The notes: generated from the sequence alone by a model not told the origin. Shown: positions 1 through 10,119, counted from the first letter of the stretch. The stretch: 31,051 nucleotides of DNA from Chrysochromulina tobinii (GCA_001275005.1 JWZX01003060.1:1-31051), one strand, 5' to 3'. A program made the numbers and translations.

Positions 1-3000
1 TGCTCGCGGCACAGAGCGTCGGCGAGAAGGAGATGCGCCGCGCGGCTGAGCGCGCCGGCGCCGAGCTGCGCGCTGAGCGCGAGGCGGCGGCCCTCCGTCT
101 GGAGCAGCAGTCCGAGGCGGCGATGGACTGGATGGGTGAGGTGATACTCCAGCGCCGAGCTCACGCCCAGATGCGCCGTGCGCTGCGCTCGCTCGCACGC
201 CTCGCGCGCCTAGAGGCGGGCCGCCGGCTCCTTGTGCCCAGGACAGCGCTGGGCGCCGGCGCGCGCTGGGCGTTCCGCCGATGGCAACGGTTCGTGTCTC
301 AGCCCGGGCGCTCCACGTGGCAGCAGCTGCAGCTCCGTGCGGCAGCGGCGGCGTCGTACTGGGCACGGGCCGCCACCCTTGCGGCCTTGGACGCGTGGCG
401 GCGCAATGGGGCGCGTCGCGAGACGGCGCTGCGCCGAGCGCATCTCGCCTCCTTCCATCATCTTCACCTTCAGCTGTGCGCCGCCTTGGGTCCTTGGGCA
501 ACGTCCGCCGCGCGACGCTCGCGCGCGCACCAAGCCCAGGCATCCAGGCGGGCGCGTGCGGCCACCGCGGCGCTCACGCGCTTGACGGCCGTTGGCAGAG
601 CACGCGCACGCTCCACGTGGCTCGGCGCCGTGGCGGGCATGGCACGCCTCACTCGGTGCTGGCTGCGGCTGCGGGCCGCAACGGCTGGTGCGCAGACCCG
701 TGGCCAATCTCGTGCGCAGCTCGAGCGCACCTCGGCACGCGCTTGGCTCGGACAGTACCTTGGCCGTTGGCACGCCCGGGCATCCGTGCCTCTCGCGCTG
801 CGCGTCCGGGCGACGCGGCACGCCCGCGGCACGGCGGCGATTCTGCGCAGCCTGCAGCAAAGTGTGCAGCGCTGGCAGTTGTTCAGCCACGTCGCCGCGT
901 GCGTCCAGAGGGCGAGGGCCAACGTGCGCCGGAGCTACGCGCGGCGAGGCGTACGCGCGTTGGCGGCGCACCGGTGGGCTCCGTCGGCCATCCTGCGGCG
1001 CAGCGCGCTCGCCCTGACGGCGGCAGAGCTGCGGCGCGGCTGGCGCGCGCTCGTCACGTGTCGACGCGTGGCCATTGCGGGGCTCACGCGCGCCGATCGC
1101 GCCGATCGCGCGGTCGCCGCACGCCAACGCGCATGCCATGTGGCCGCCTATGCAGCGTGGCGCCGCGCCTTTGTCTCCTCTGTCACGGCCGACTCGCTCA
1201 AGACCAAGGCCGACGTGGTGTGCGACGCGCGCTGGAGCCGATATGCTTCCGACGCGCTCGCTGACTGGCGGCGCACGTGCCGACTCCATTCGGTCAGCAC
1301 GGCCGCCGCCGCAATGACGGTGACCCTTCGCACCCAGGCCCTCATTAACCGATGGTGCCGCCACGCCGCCGTCGCACGCACCACCGCGCGCCACGCCCGC
1401 CTCGCAGAAGGGCACGAGTGGCGCGCGTCGCGGCTGGGCGCCCTGCGGCAGTGGCGGCGGCTCGCCGCGCGCACGCACCACACGACGGCCTTCGGAGTAA
1501 CGGCCGCCATGCTCGGTGAGCGGTTGCGCCATCAGCTGCGCACGTACGATCGGCAGCGGCTGTGGCGGCGTTGGTCCGCGGGTAACGGCCGAGCGGCGGC
1601 GTCGCGGGCGGCGCGTGCGCTGCCGCGGCTCACTGCCTGGCGCGTGTGGGTACGCGTGGCAGCCACCGCCAAGGCCGAGGCGGCGCTCCTGGCTGCAGCG
1701 AGCTGGTGCCTTGGCTTCTGCACGATGCGCACCGGCTACTCTATCTGGGCAGCCAGGGCGAAGGCCGCCGCCGCCACGCGCCTGGCCGCGGCGCCGCTCG
1801 ACCGCTCGCCCATCGGGGCGACGACGGCGTGGGCGCTGTCGCAGTGGCTCAGGGAGGCGGCGCGCCGTCGTGTCCTGGCGGCCCAAGGGGCGCTCGCTTT
1901 GCGAAGTGCCGAGGCGCTCGCCCACGCAACTGCCCTCCGCCGGTGGCACAGCGCGACGGTCTCAGCTGCCGGGTGGCGCCGGGCTGCAGTGGCTGCATGC
2001 AAGGCCGTTGAGCTCGTGACGACGCGCTCGACGCTCCGGCACTGGGCCGCGACGAGCGCGAGCCTCAGCGCACGCGCCGCCACGGAGGCTCGGGGGCACG
2101 GCAGCGCTGCACACGTGGCGTCGCGCGCGGCGATGCGCAGCTGGCATCGGTGGGCCGTTGTCAAGGGCACTCGTGCCACCGAGGCTCGCAAGCAGCTGCA
2201 CCGAGCTGACCAGAAGCTCTCGCACGTGCTGCTGCAGGCGACGGTCGCCGCCATGAGGATGTGGGTGCGCACCGCGCTCGCCTCCCGCGCACGGAGCCTC
2301 GCGGCGTCGGCAACGGCTCGACGACTGGGCGCGCGTCGGCAGCGGCTGGCCTTTGGTCGCTGGTCGCACGCCGCCCGGGCTGCGATCGCACTGCGCGGTA
2401 GCCGAGTGCTGCAGCGTGCGGCTGCGCTCACCTTTCGTGTCGCAGCCCGTCGCGCACTCGCCACGTGGGACGCCTCAACGGCCGATCGTCTGGCATCGAG
2501 GCGCTGCCTCGAGCGCGGGGCACGCGAGTGTGACGCAGGCCGTTATTCTGCCGGCTGGCGGCCGCTGCGCATGCGTGCAGAGCAGTGGCGTGCGGACACG
2601 GCGTTGGCAGCGCGAGTCGCGCGGGCGGTGGCGGTGCGCGAATCGCTCCATGCTCGATCTGCGCTGCGCACCTGGGCGCAGCGCCGTCGCGCTGAGATGA
2701 GCACCAAGGCGCAGCTGCTCTCGGCCACGGCGCGATTGCTTCGGCTTGTGCCCCAACTGCAGCTGCGTCGCGCATTGCGCCGCTGGGAGGCGTTGGCCAT
2801 GGCACGTCGGGCGGCCGCAAAGGGGGCGGGGGGCGCCACCAATATTGGCGCGCTCACCACCTTCTTTGGCGAGCTTCGTCAATTGCAAGCGGCCATGACC
2901 GAGCGCGAGGCGCGCGTTGCGGCGCGTGAGGAGCATCACAGAGAGGCCGAGGCGCGCGCGGCGAGGCTCGAAGAGCAGATGGTCGCGCAGACGATGCGAC

Positions 3001-5154
3001 ATGCACGCGATCTGGCCGCCGCCGCCGACGAGGTGCGGCAGGGCGAGAAATGGCGTCGCGAGCACTCAGAGAGGCTTGCGGCGGCGCACGCGGCGCTCGA
3101 GGCGCTGCAGGTGGCCCATGTGAGTCAAAAGGCAGAGGCGGCCCAGTTGGCAGAGGAGGCCGCGGCGGCGCTGCGCAAGCACGAGGACGAGGCGGCGGCT
3201 ACGCTCGCAGCGCGGGAGAGGCTCGCGGCGGCCGCGCTCGAGCAGGCGCGCGCCGAGTCGGGCGTCGCATTGCAGGCGCTCGAGCGGACTCTTGCCCAGC
3301 GCCTCGATCAGACGAACGCCGAGTACGCGCAGCGTGAGGCGGCGGCCGTCGAGCGCCACGCCGCGGAGCTCGTGCAGGCGGTGGCGGCGGCGGAGGCGCG
3401 GCACGCCGAGGCCGTGGCCGCCGTTGAAGAGCACGCCGCGCGCGCTGATGAGCGACGTCATCGCGAGGCGACGGCGATGGTCGCGGCCCTGGCAGCTGGA
3501 CTGCGCGAGGCGGAGGCTGACGCGGACGCTCGCCAGCAGAGCGCCGACGCGACGCTGGAGACCGCGGCACGGGCGCAGATGGACCTGCGCGCGCGCAAGG
3601 CCGAGGCCGAGTCAGCAGCCCGCACCGCCGAGGCGGCACGCATGAGCGCCGAGGCGGCGGCCACGGCCGCATCGAGGAGGGCCGAGACCGCCATTGCTGC
3701 AGCCGCCGCGCGCCAACGCGAGACGTTCGTGGAGGCGGCGGCGACGACGCGCGGAGCCATCGAAGCCGCCATGGTCGCCGAGGCGTGCGCAGCCGACGCC
3801 AGTCTCCGTGTCGCGCTCGAGGCGTGGCGCGAGCAGCAGCGACGCGCGGCCGCCGCGGCCGCCGCCGCCGCCGATGCGCACCGACAGGCCGAGGCCGACG
3901 CGACGGCGTCGCGCACCGAGATGCGCGCGACGGTCGATCATCTCCGGGGGGAGCTCGATCATCTCCGGGCCGAGCTCGATCAGGAGCGCCAGCGCGGCTG
4001 GCGCCTTTCGGACGGCGCCACGTCCATCCAGCGGGAAGAGCTGCGCGCAGCTCTCGATCGTGCAGAGGCGGCCGAGGCGGCGGCGGTGCACGCGCACGAG
4101 GAGGCGACGAGCGCGCAGCTCGAGCTCGAGGCGGCGCGCCGGGCCTCGAGCGCGCGTGTGCAGACCGTCCGGCAGAGAGAAGCGGAGGAGCGCCGCGAGT
4201 CAGCCGGGCTGCTGCTCGAGCTGCGCGACGAACTCGCCGCCGTGCACGCCGAGGCCGCGGCCGCCGCCTCGCCCGGCTCCCCCGCCTTCGCGGCCGCCTC
4301 GCCCTCGGCGGCTGTGCGGCAGGTGAGCGAGGAGCTCCCGCGCCACGCGCCACGCTCTCGAGCAGAGCCGCGCTCACCACGCGGCCGATGCGTCAGCGCT
4401 CGACGCCCAGATGCGCATCAATGCGCGGCTGCATGCCAGGTTGACCCTGCTCAGCACCAGCGCAGGCGGCGACGCGCTCGCGGCCCCCGTGCCCGCCCCA
4501 GCGCCCTACATGAGTGCGCCGCCGCCGACGGCAGCGGCGGCTTCAGCCGCGGCGCTGCCCGGGCCGTCGATGAGAAGCGTGCCCGATACGGCGCCCACGG
4601 GGCTCGCGGTGCCCCCTCGCACTGTGCACGCGCCGCGCTCGGCGACGCCGGCGCGCTCGATGACGCCGCCCACGCGCTCGACGCTCTTCTCATTGGGGAC
4701 GATTGGGTCAGGTCTGCGTCTCGGAGGCCCTCCAGGAGGAGAGCTCGGAGGCGCCGAGATCGAGGGTCCGTCCGAGGTGCGCGCGCGCGAGCTAGCGGTG
4801 CCGCCGCCGCCCCGGCCGTCGGTGGCCGAGGCGCACGTCAACGCGTCGATGGAGCAGCCGCCCGCCAGCTGGTCGGCGGACGCAAAGGCCCAACTGTCGG
4901 CGCACGCCAAGAGCGTGGCCGCGGCGGCGGCGCCCCCGTCGGCTTCGTCGTCGGCAGCGTCGCAACGGCCTGCGTTCATACCAAAAAAGGAAGGCCGACT
5001 GCCGAACGGACGCGAGAAGGAGAATGGAGCCGCCGAGATGCTGCGAGCCGCCGCCAACGCGGCGCTACTTGCTCCGCGCGGCGCGCACGCCGAGGTGAAC
5101 CGCCCGCAGCATCCAGGGCTGCGGCCGAGGGCGGTGGGCCGCATGTATGGATAG
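1..5154 (+). CDS. Giant Sfi1-like Trp-repeat and coiled-coil protein, 5' partial
   Basis: The frame is open from the first bases, so the 5' end lies outside the window; the first in-window ATG is at 33. Up to about position 2820 the protein is Ala/Arg-rich with some 25-30 Trp residues in recurring L-R-x-W or W-R-R contexts, often spaced by about 35-45 residues. This resembles the centrin-binding helical repeats of Sfi1, a centrosome or basal-body scaffold. From about 2850 to 4320 comes a long Ala/Glu/Arg coiled coil, then an Ala/Pro-rich tail. The initial frame degenerates after about 4322, while the frame through 4411-5154 gives a sensible tail ending in a TAG at 5152. A short intron (4323-4410) or a one-base indel near 4338 reconciles the two. 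The Sfi1 assignment rests on repeat pattern only. Myosin-like or other cytoskeletal coiled-coil proteins remain possible. The strong GC bias produces long antisense shadow frames here. Confidence 0.72.
3936..3977 (+). repeat. 21-bp tandem duplication coding a heptad
   Basis: Two adjacent 21-bp units (3936-3956 and 3957-3977) differ at two bases. They encode D-H-L-R-G-E-L and D-H-L-R-A-E-L, one heptad each. The coiled coil has evidently lengthened by one heptad through a recent in-frame duplication. Confidence 0.8.
4323..4410 (+). other. Candidate 88-nt intron or +1 frameshift site
   Basis: The upstream frame reaches CAG|GTGAGC at 4320-4328, a near-perfect 5' splice site. GCCCAG|A at 4405-4411 is a fair acceptor, and a CTCAC branch-like motif lies at about 4372. 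Removing 4323-4410 joins two complete codons (phase 0) and enters the frame that ends at 5154. Alternatively, skipping one C in the CCC run at 4337-4339 also enters that frame and adds about 29 residues that read as good coiled coil. The sequence alone does not choose between the two. Confidence 0.5.
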
Positions 5155-5346
5155 AGATGGAGAGAGAACGACGCCGCTGCATTTTGTCCACGTGGGGGGC
5201 GGCATTCGTTCGATGTAACTCAATCAACCTCAGCTTGAGCCCGAGAAGACAACTACAGGGAAACCGCGAAAAACCATTCACACCGAAGGCGCCGTCATGA
5301 GCACACGCAGTGTTTTTGCTCAGCCGTTCCCTCAACGGAGGTCGTC

Positions 5347-7527
5347 ATGGACGACGACGATTATGGTTCGGAGTCCTCGGGAGACTCCGAGGTCGAGATC
5401 GCCGAGCTCATGCAGCTGGACCTTGGCGATGACGGCACGAGCTCCGGCAAGAAGGAGTATCTTGCCAAGTGCTCTGAGCTCAAGATCGTGCCGATCGCCA
5501 TCTTTATTGCCAAGCTCGACTGCGAGCACATCAATCTGCGCCACCATGGAATGGGGGTCAAGGGCGCACTTTCTGTCGCGGCGGCCCTAACGGTCAATAC
5601 GCAGATTCGCTCCCTCAACCTCGGCGACAATTGGTTGCGCGACGACGGAACACATGCCATCGCCAAGGTGCTTGTGACCAACGCGAGCTTGACCTCGCTC
5701 AACCTCGCAGACAATCGCATCGGGCTGCCGGGCATCATGTCGATCTGCAAGCACATGCAGCAGAACTCGACGCTTGCTGAGCTCTCCTTGAGGGGCAACG
5801 AACTGAACGACCGGGCTGCAGCGCCCTTGGCCGAGGCTTTCAAGGCGTCCTCTTCCCTGACCAAAGTGGACCTCTCGTACAACGCCTTCGGCGAGGAGGC
5901 CGGCAAAGTCTTCGGCGACATGCTCAACGGGCACTCGCATTTACTCGACGTCAATCTGAAGTGGAATGCGCTCAAAGCAAAGGGCGCTACTGCCATTGCC
6001 GAGGGCCTGAAGCAGAATTCGGTGCTCAATCGGGTAGATCTTGGCTGGAACGGGCTTGAGGATGCTGGCATTGCGGCCATCGCGGACATGCTCGGTGCGA
6101 ACGCGGCGCTCACGCACCTGGATGTGTCACACAACCGGGTCAACCCTGCGGGTTGCGAGAAGCTCGCCGAGGGCATCAAGAACAACCACAACCTGCTGTC
6201 CCTCGAGCTCGGCTTCAATCCGATGGGCGTCGCGTCCTCCGAGAAAGGCGTGCTGACCAGCCAGAAGAGCGGGATCACCGCCCTGATCGAAGCGTTGCGC
6301 GCCTCGGAGAACATTGAGGCGGTCGGCCTGTCCAATGTGCAGTCGGGCGGCTCGTATGCTCGTGGCCGTGCCTCGCGCTTTGATCCCAAAAATCCCGACG
6401 GCCACTACGCCCTCGACCTGTCCCAGCCGTGGGACAGGTTCATTGCGGAGACGCTCTACGAGCGTATGACGCACGAGAAAGGAGAGTCTTGGATCAACAC
6501 GACGCTCGCGGTCGGCGGCAGCGGCGGCAAGACGTCGCCGATTGACGTGACGCTCGATTCGTTCCAGATGCCTCCGAAGGGCACGCTGGAGCTCGACTAC
6601 GTCACATGGAAACGGGGCCTCGAGGCGACTTTCAAGCTGGACCTTGCGAACCCGTGTGACCTCTTCATCGCCGAGAAGCTCATGCAGCGCGCCCAGGCGA
6701 GCGAAGGGGCTGGCGACGGAGATGGTGTGGAGGAGCTGCGAGAGTGCAAGCTGAATGATGAGCCGTTCGACACCTCGTCTCCGTTGCCAAGCTCAGGCAC
6801 GCTGCATGTCGTCTACTTCTCGACGTTGCAACAGGATGCGATCTCGTTCGCCATCGACCTCGACCTTGGGCAGGCGAGCGCCCGGGCGATCTTGCTCAGG
6901 TTGTGGGAGCGCGTGCTCACCACGCCTACGGACTTCTGGGCCGCGTGCGCGCACAACGGGAGCGACACGACGTACCAGGATTGGTATTACCCGGTGGTGC
7001 CTGAATCGGGGACGCTCGCACTCACCTACTGCGTGCGCCTGGCGATCAAGCCGTACGACCGCGGCGTCTTCTTCTCTGCTCCGATGAAGCCGAAGAGCTT
7101 CGAGATCCTGATCCAGACGCTCTCCGTCCAAGGCACTCACAAGTGCTCTGACTTCGACAAGGTCAATCTGATCAAGCAGGCCTCGATGCGAAACTACTTT
7201 TCCTCAACACAGGTGAAAGCGCTCATCGACACGGTCAGCTATCGCAAGGGCAAGATCGAGGCGGCAGTGCTCCTCCACCCGCGGACGACCGATCAGGCCA
7301 ACTTCCACCATGCCCTCAAGTCCCTCGACAAGGATTCCGACCGTCAGGATATCCTCGACATGGTCGGCGGATCGATCCAGCGCAAGAGCCGGAAGGCCTT
7401 CCGAGGGGTCCAGATGGCAAACATGACGAGCGTCTCGCTAGTCAAGGCCATGGCGGAGGGTACCAAGAAGCCGGCTGCGGAAGGTGCGCCGGCGGCCGTT
7501 GCACCGGTAGCCGTCCCCCCCGCATGA
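5347..7527 (+). CDS. Leucine-rich-repeat protein with triplicated module and DUF4476-like C-terminus
   Basis: This intronless 726-residue protein starts at an ATG followed by an acidic stretch (DDDD, then Ser/Glu-rich). Residues about 60-292 form about eight ribonuclease-inhibitor-type LRRs of about 28 residues with L-x-x-L-x-L-x-x-N cores. Residues 353-420, 427-493 and 499-563 look like three divergent copies of one module: each opens with a short hydrophobic strand and D-L, continues with an amphipathic helix (for example D-R-F-I-A-E-x-L) and closes with P-x-S/K-G-T-L-x-L-x-Y. Residues about 580-670 resemble DUF4476 (F-D-K-V-x-L-I-K, then S-S-T-Q-V-K-A-L-I-D, then D-Q-A-N-F). The tail is Ala/Pro-rich. 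RI-type LRR proteins are common among flagellar proteins, and the neighbour is centrosome-like, so a ciliary role is possible but inferred. No enzyme motif is seen. Confidence 0.85.
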   Translation: MDDDDYGSESSGDSEVEIAELMQLDLGDDGTSSGKKEYLAKCSELKIVPIAIFIAKLDCEHINLRHHGMGVKGALSVAAALTVNTQIRSLNLGDNWLRDDGTHAIAKVLVTNASLTSLNLADNRIGLPGIMSICKHMQQNSTLAELSLRGNELNDRAAAPLAEAFKASSSLTKVDLSYNAFGEEAGKVFGDMLNGHSHLLDVNLKWNALKAKGATAIAEGLKQNSVLNRVDLGWNGLEDAGIAAIADMLGANAALTHLDVSHNRVNPAGCEKLAEGIKNNHNLLSLELGFNPMGVASSEKGVLTSQKSGITALIEALRASENIEAVGLSNVQSGGSYARGRASRFDPKNPDGHYALDLSQPWDRFIAETLYERMTHEKGESWINTTLAVGGSGGKTSPIDVTLDSFQMPPKGTLELDYVTWKRGLEATFKLDLANPCDLFIAEKLMQRAQASEGAGDGDGVEELRECKLNDEPFDTSSPLPSSGTLHVVYFSTLQQDAISFAIDLDLGQASARAILLRLWERVLTTPTDFWAACAHNGSDTTYQDWYYPVVPESGTLALTYCVRLAIKPYDRGVFFSAPMKPKSFEILIQTLSVQGTHKCSDFDKVNLIKQASMRNYFSSTQVKALIDTVSYRKGKIEAAVLLHPRTTDQANFHHALKSLDKDSDRQDILDMVGGSIQRKSRKAFRGVQMANMTSVSLVKAMAEGTKKPAAEGAPAAVAPVAVPPA

Positions 7528-8400
7528 GGTTACAAGGAGTTCCTCGACGAGGCCGCACGTTTGTTGTGGCCCTGTACGGCTTCCTGGGCATGTGCAACGC
7601 GCCATCGCCCTCTCACTCGCCTATCTCGTTTCTGTCTGGAAGGGGCGCAGAGAGCTGTTGTTGCATGCATACATGTGGGTGCGTCTCGGTCTCGCGGGTC
7701 ACGGGGTCTGATGGACTGCCGTTGGCGATGAACTTTTGGCATCTCGGGTCTTGTTAAATCTTTCTTGTTATGTGTTGATGCGTACTGGGACCTGGGCGGG
7801 GTGTCGCGTGTCGGTCTTGTGGGCTACGGTCATGGCACATGGGCGACGGGTGGGTACATCGGTGCGAACCGGATAAGGTACGGGTTTCCTCGGCACTGCT
7901 CAAGCACACGGGCGGTCGTGGCTCGTGCGCGCGCGCGACCGGCGCGCCCCGGATTCGCTCGCAGTCTGCCGGACCGGTGCGCGTATCGTAAGACGTAACT
8001 ATGAACTAACAGCTAAGCGGTACGCGTACGGGTAAGTATTCATACCGAGCGTCTTCGGCTCCGGCTTAGGCTAAGTTTCGCGGCCGACGAGCGACGACCC
8101 GCGAGACGAGGCACGAGCGGTCCTGCCCCGCGCGCGCGCCGGCCGGGGGCTCAGCCCGGCGTCCCGGCCGCGGTCCCGCGGTGTTGGGGGTCGGTAGTCC
8201 GAGTGAACGGCCGCGGCTCTGCACGGTCGCCGATCGCCGTAGACGCCGTTTCATCACCAATTTCATCACCAATCTCAAGGTTTCATCAAACGCCCCTCGC
8301 AAGGGTGTTATGCCCAACGAGATTGCATCACCCTTCACGGACGCGGGCGAGACTGCCATGGCTGAGCTCTTGGGCAATGAAGTGGTTCCGTCAAGTTCCG
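7528..8400. other. Intergenic region between convergent genes
   Basis: This lies between the convergent ends of the LRR gene and the GGT gene. No frame resembles a protein family. It contains a GC-rich alternating CG stretch near 7925-7945 and 8130-8140, and from 8249 onward a run of small tandem and direct repeats related to the GGT 3' end. Confidence 0.6.
8249..8272. repeat. 12-bp tandem repeat, two copies
   Basis: The unit TTTCATCACCAA occurs twice in direct succession (8249-8260 and 8261-8272), just outside the GGT 3' end. Confidence 0.85.
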
Positions 8401-8459
8401 TCAAGTTTCGTCACCCTTCACGGACGCGGGCGAGACCGCCATGGCTGAGCTCTCGGGCA
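8328..8459. repeat. 49-bp direct repeat duplicating the GGT 3' coding end, with 10-bp tandem units between
   Basis: Positions 8328-8376 and 8411-8459 are 49-bp direct copies with two differences. The right copy encodes the last residues of the GGT frame; the left copy lies beyond its stop codon (TCA at 8401-8403 on the + strand). Between them, GTTCCGTCAA occurs at 8385-8394 and 8395-8404 and then in a decayed third copy. Replication slippage or unequal exchange explains it. Confidence 0.85.
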
Positions 8460-10119
8460 GTCGTGTTGTGTCCGCCGCGCCGCGGTACAGCCCATCGGCG
8501 CAAATCTGGGCGATGTACAAGTAGTGGTCCAACAAATCTCCGCGGGTTGCATTGTAACCGAGCGCGCGGAGCTGAGCGCCGAATCGCGCGTACAGCGCGG
8601 GCTCGAGAGGCTGATCTACCTCGTTCTGAGGGTAGGCTCGTGGCGCGTCGATGGCGGCCTGCGCGTCCATCTGCCACGCGAGGGTGTTGATGAGGCCGTG
8701 GAGCACAGAGCCGATAATGGTCGCACCGCCCATGGCGCCGATCGCCATCCACGGTGTGAGTGAGCCATCGAGCGTCCGGTTGAAGACGAGCATGGGTGAC
8801 ATCGACGAGCGAGGGCGCTTGCCGCCGAGGGACTGAGCATCCGCGGGATCGAGCGCCGTCCGACGAGGCTTCTTGCCCCCCTCGGGACCGTTGGCGTATG
8901 GCTTTCGCGTCGTAGGGTCTACCCCAAGGGCGTCAAAGTCATCAAGCTCATCGTTGAGGAGTAGCCCGCGACCGGGCAGGACCACACCGGAGCCCATGCC
9001 AGACTGCACCGTCGTTGTCACCGCGACCAGATGACGCTCCGTGACGATCGAGTAATGCATCGTGCCGTGTTCCGGAGCACGGCTCGATGCGTAGCGACCC
9101 CCCGAATGCTCCGCGCCTGGAGGGACGCCAAAAGGGATTGGGGTTGGTGCTGCGCGGCCGTCGGTGCGGAAGATGGCCCGTGCGCGCTCTGCCGCATAAG
9201 CTGGGCTCAGCAGGCCATCGATCGGCACGTCGACAAAGTCAGCGTCGCCGAGGTACTCGTTCCGGTCCGCAAAGGCCAAGTTCTGCGCATCGATCATCCG
9301 TGCCCACGACGCCACGTCTGACGGGCCGCCCTCGAGCTTGCGCGCCGCGTCGAGCGTATTGAGCGCGAGCAACGTGGCCACACCCCCAGAGGAGGGAGGC
9401 GCCATGCTGGCGAGTGCAAAGGTCCCATTGAACTCAGCCCACACAGGCTTACGGCGCACGGCGCGATAGCCGGCGAGATCTGCCGTGCTCAGGAGGCCAT
9501 ACTTGCCTGTGCGTGGGTTGACTGCAGTCCTGGCAGTGGCCACCAGCTCCGCAGCCAGCACTCCAGCCTCTGAGTAGAGAACGGATGGCCCTTCCACAGC
9601 TAGAAGCTCCAGGGTAGCCGCCAGCTCGGGATTGTAAAAGGGCTCGCCGATGCTCACGATGGGCGCCGTGCGGGCGGCATTGAGAAAGAGCTTCGCACTT
9701 GCGTTGAAGAGTGCGAGACGCGCCACATTTTCTTTTATGTCGTTGTACAGCCCCGCTGGCATCGGTATGCCCGCTCTGGATGCATGCGCGGCGCTTGCGA
9801 CCAGCTGTGACGCATTCATCGTGCCATGCTCCTGAAGTGCACGGAACATGGCGGCAGGCGCGCCTGAAGCACCTCCCTACAATGATGAAGGGAGGTGCTT
9901 CATCATGACCTCCCCTGCTTCATCATGACCTCCAAAGCCCGTCCACTGTGGCTGGACGACGTTAAGCATCGCCTGCACGGCAAACATGGCGTCGATGGCG
10001 TTGCCACCACCCCTGAGCACGGCAACGCCAGCCTCGGTGGCGTACGAGTTGCCAGTCGAAACCATGCCATCTCTTCCGACGACAGACATGATGGCTGCCT
10101 TGGAGACGAGGAGTAGCAT
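8401..10119 (-). CDS. Gamma-glutamyltransferase-like protein, internally shortened, possibly a pseudogene
   Basis: Exon 1 (10119 to 9930; an alternative ATG is at 10176) encodes the family N-terminus: G-M-V-S-T-G, then G-G-G-N-A-I-D-A and a T-G-F-G-G end. Exon 2 (9863 to 8401) starts G-A-P-A-A-M and runs through the remaining large subunit and the whole small subunit. The catalytic Thr that becomes the N-terminus after autoprocessing is present in G-T-M-H-Y-S (codon 9061-9063). R-P-R-S-S-M-S-P and a Gly-Gly loop (G-A-M-G-G-A) are also kept. The enzyme normally cleaves glutathione and transfers gamma-glutamyl groups at the cell surface or in vacuoles. The join needs the 66-nt intron-like segment 9864-9929. 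Even then, about 60 residues between the family's G-G-G-G-F and G-x-P-G motifs are missing, including the Arg of the conserved R-E-x-A-P segment. No convincing signal peptide is visible; another 5' exon is possible. Confidence 0.78.
9864..9929 (-). other. 66-nt intron-like insert in the GGT gene
   Basis: Read on the - strand, the segment begins GTCATG at 9929, ends TTCAG at 9864, contains an in-frame TAG, and restores phase 1 when removed, giving G-F-G-G-A-P-A-A-M. The other GT copy, 20 bp downstream, would not restore frame. It is packed with inverted and direct repeats and has no clear polypyrimidine tract. Confidence 0.5.
9866..9901. repeat. Perfect 13-bp inverted repeat with 10-nt loop
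   Basis: GAAGCACCTCCCT at 9866-9878 is the exact reverse complement of 9889-9901. The loop is 10 nt. The hairpin sits inside the GGT intron-like insert. Confidence 0.9.
9896..9933. repeat. 18-bp direct repeat at 20-bp spacing
   Basis: TGCTTCATCATGACCTCC occurs at 9896-9913 and again at 9916-9933. It duplicates the GGT exon 1 edge together with the candidate donor site. Confidence 0.9.

Noticed and set aside
210-1949. Long antisense open frame (579 codons) opposite the Trp-repeat gene
   Set aside because: It has no recognisable motifs and is Arg/Pro/Gly-rich; long antisense frames are expected where GC content and Ala/Arg codon use are extreme.
3199-4380. Antisense frame of 393 codons opposite the coiled coil
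   Set aside because: It is nearly all Arg/Pro/Ala, a shadow of GCG/GAG codons on the other strand.
8249-8459. Repeat cluster considered as a CRISPR array or transposon end
   Set aside because: The repeats are of different lengths, overlap coding sequence and lack unique spacers or target-site duplications; slippage duplication fits better.
8401-10119. Two separate genes for the GGT halves
   Set aside because: The fragments are collinear, on the same strand, and restore one GGT frame when 9864-9929 is removed.
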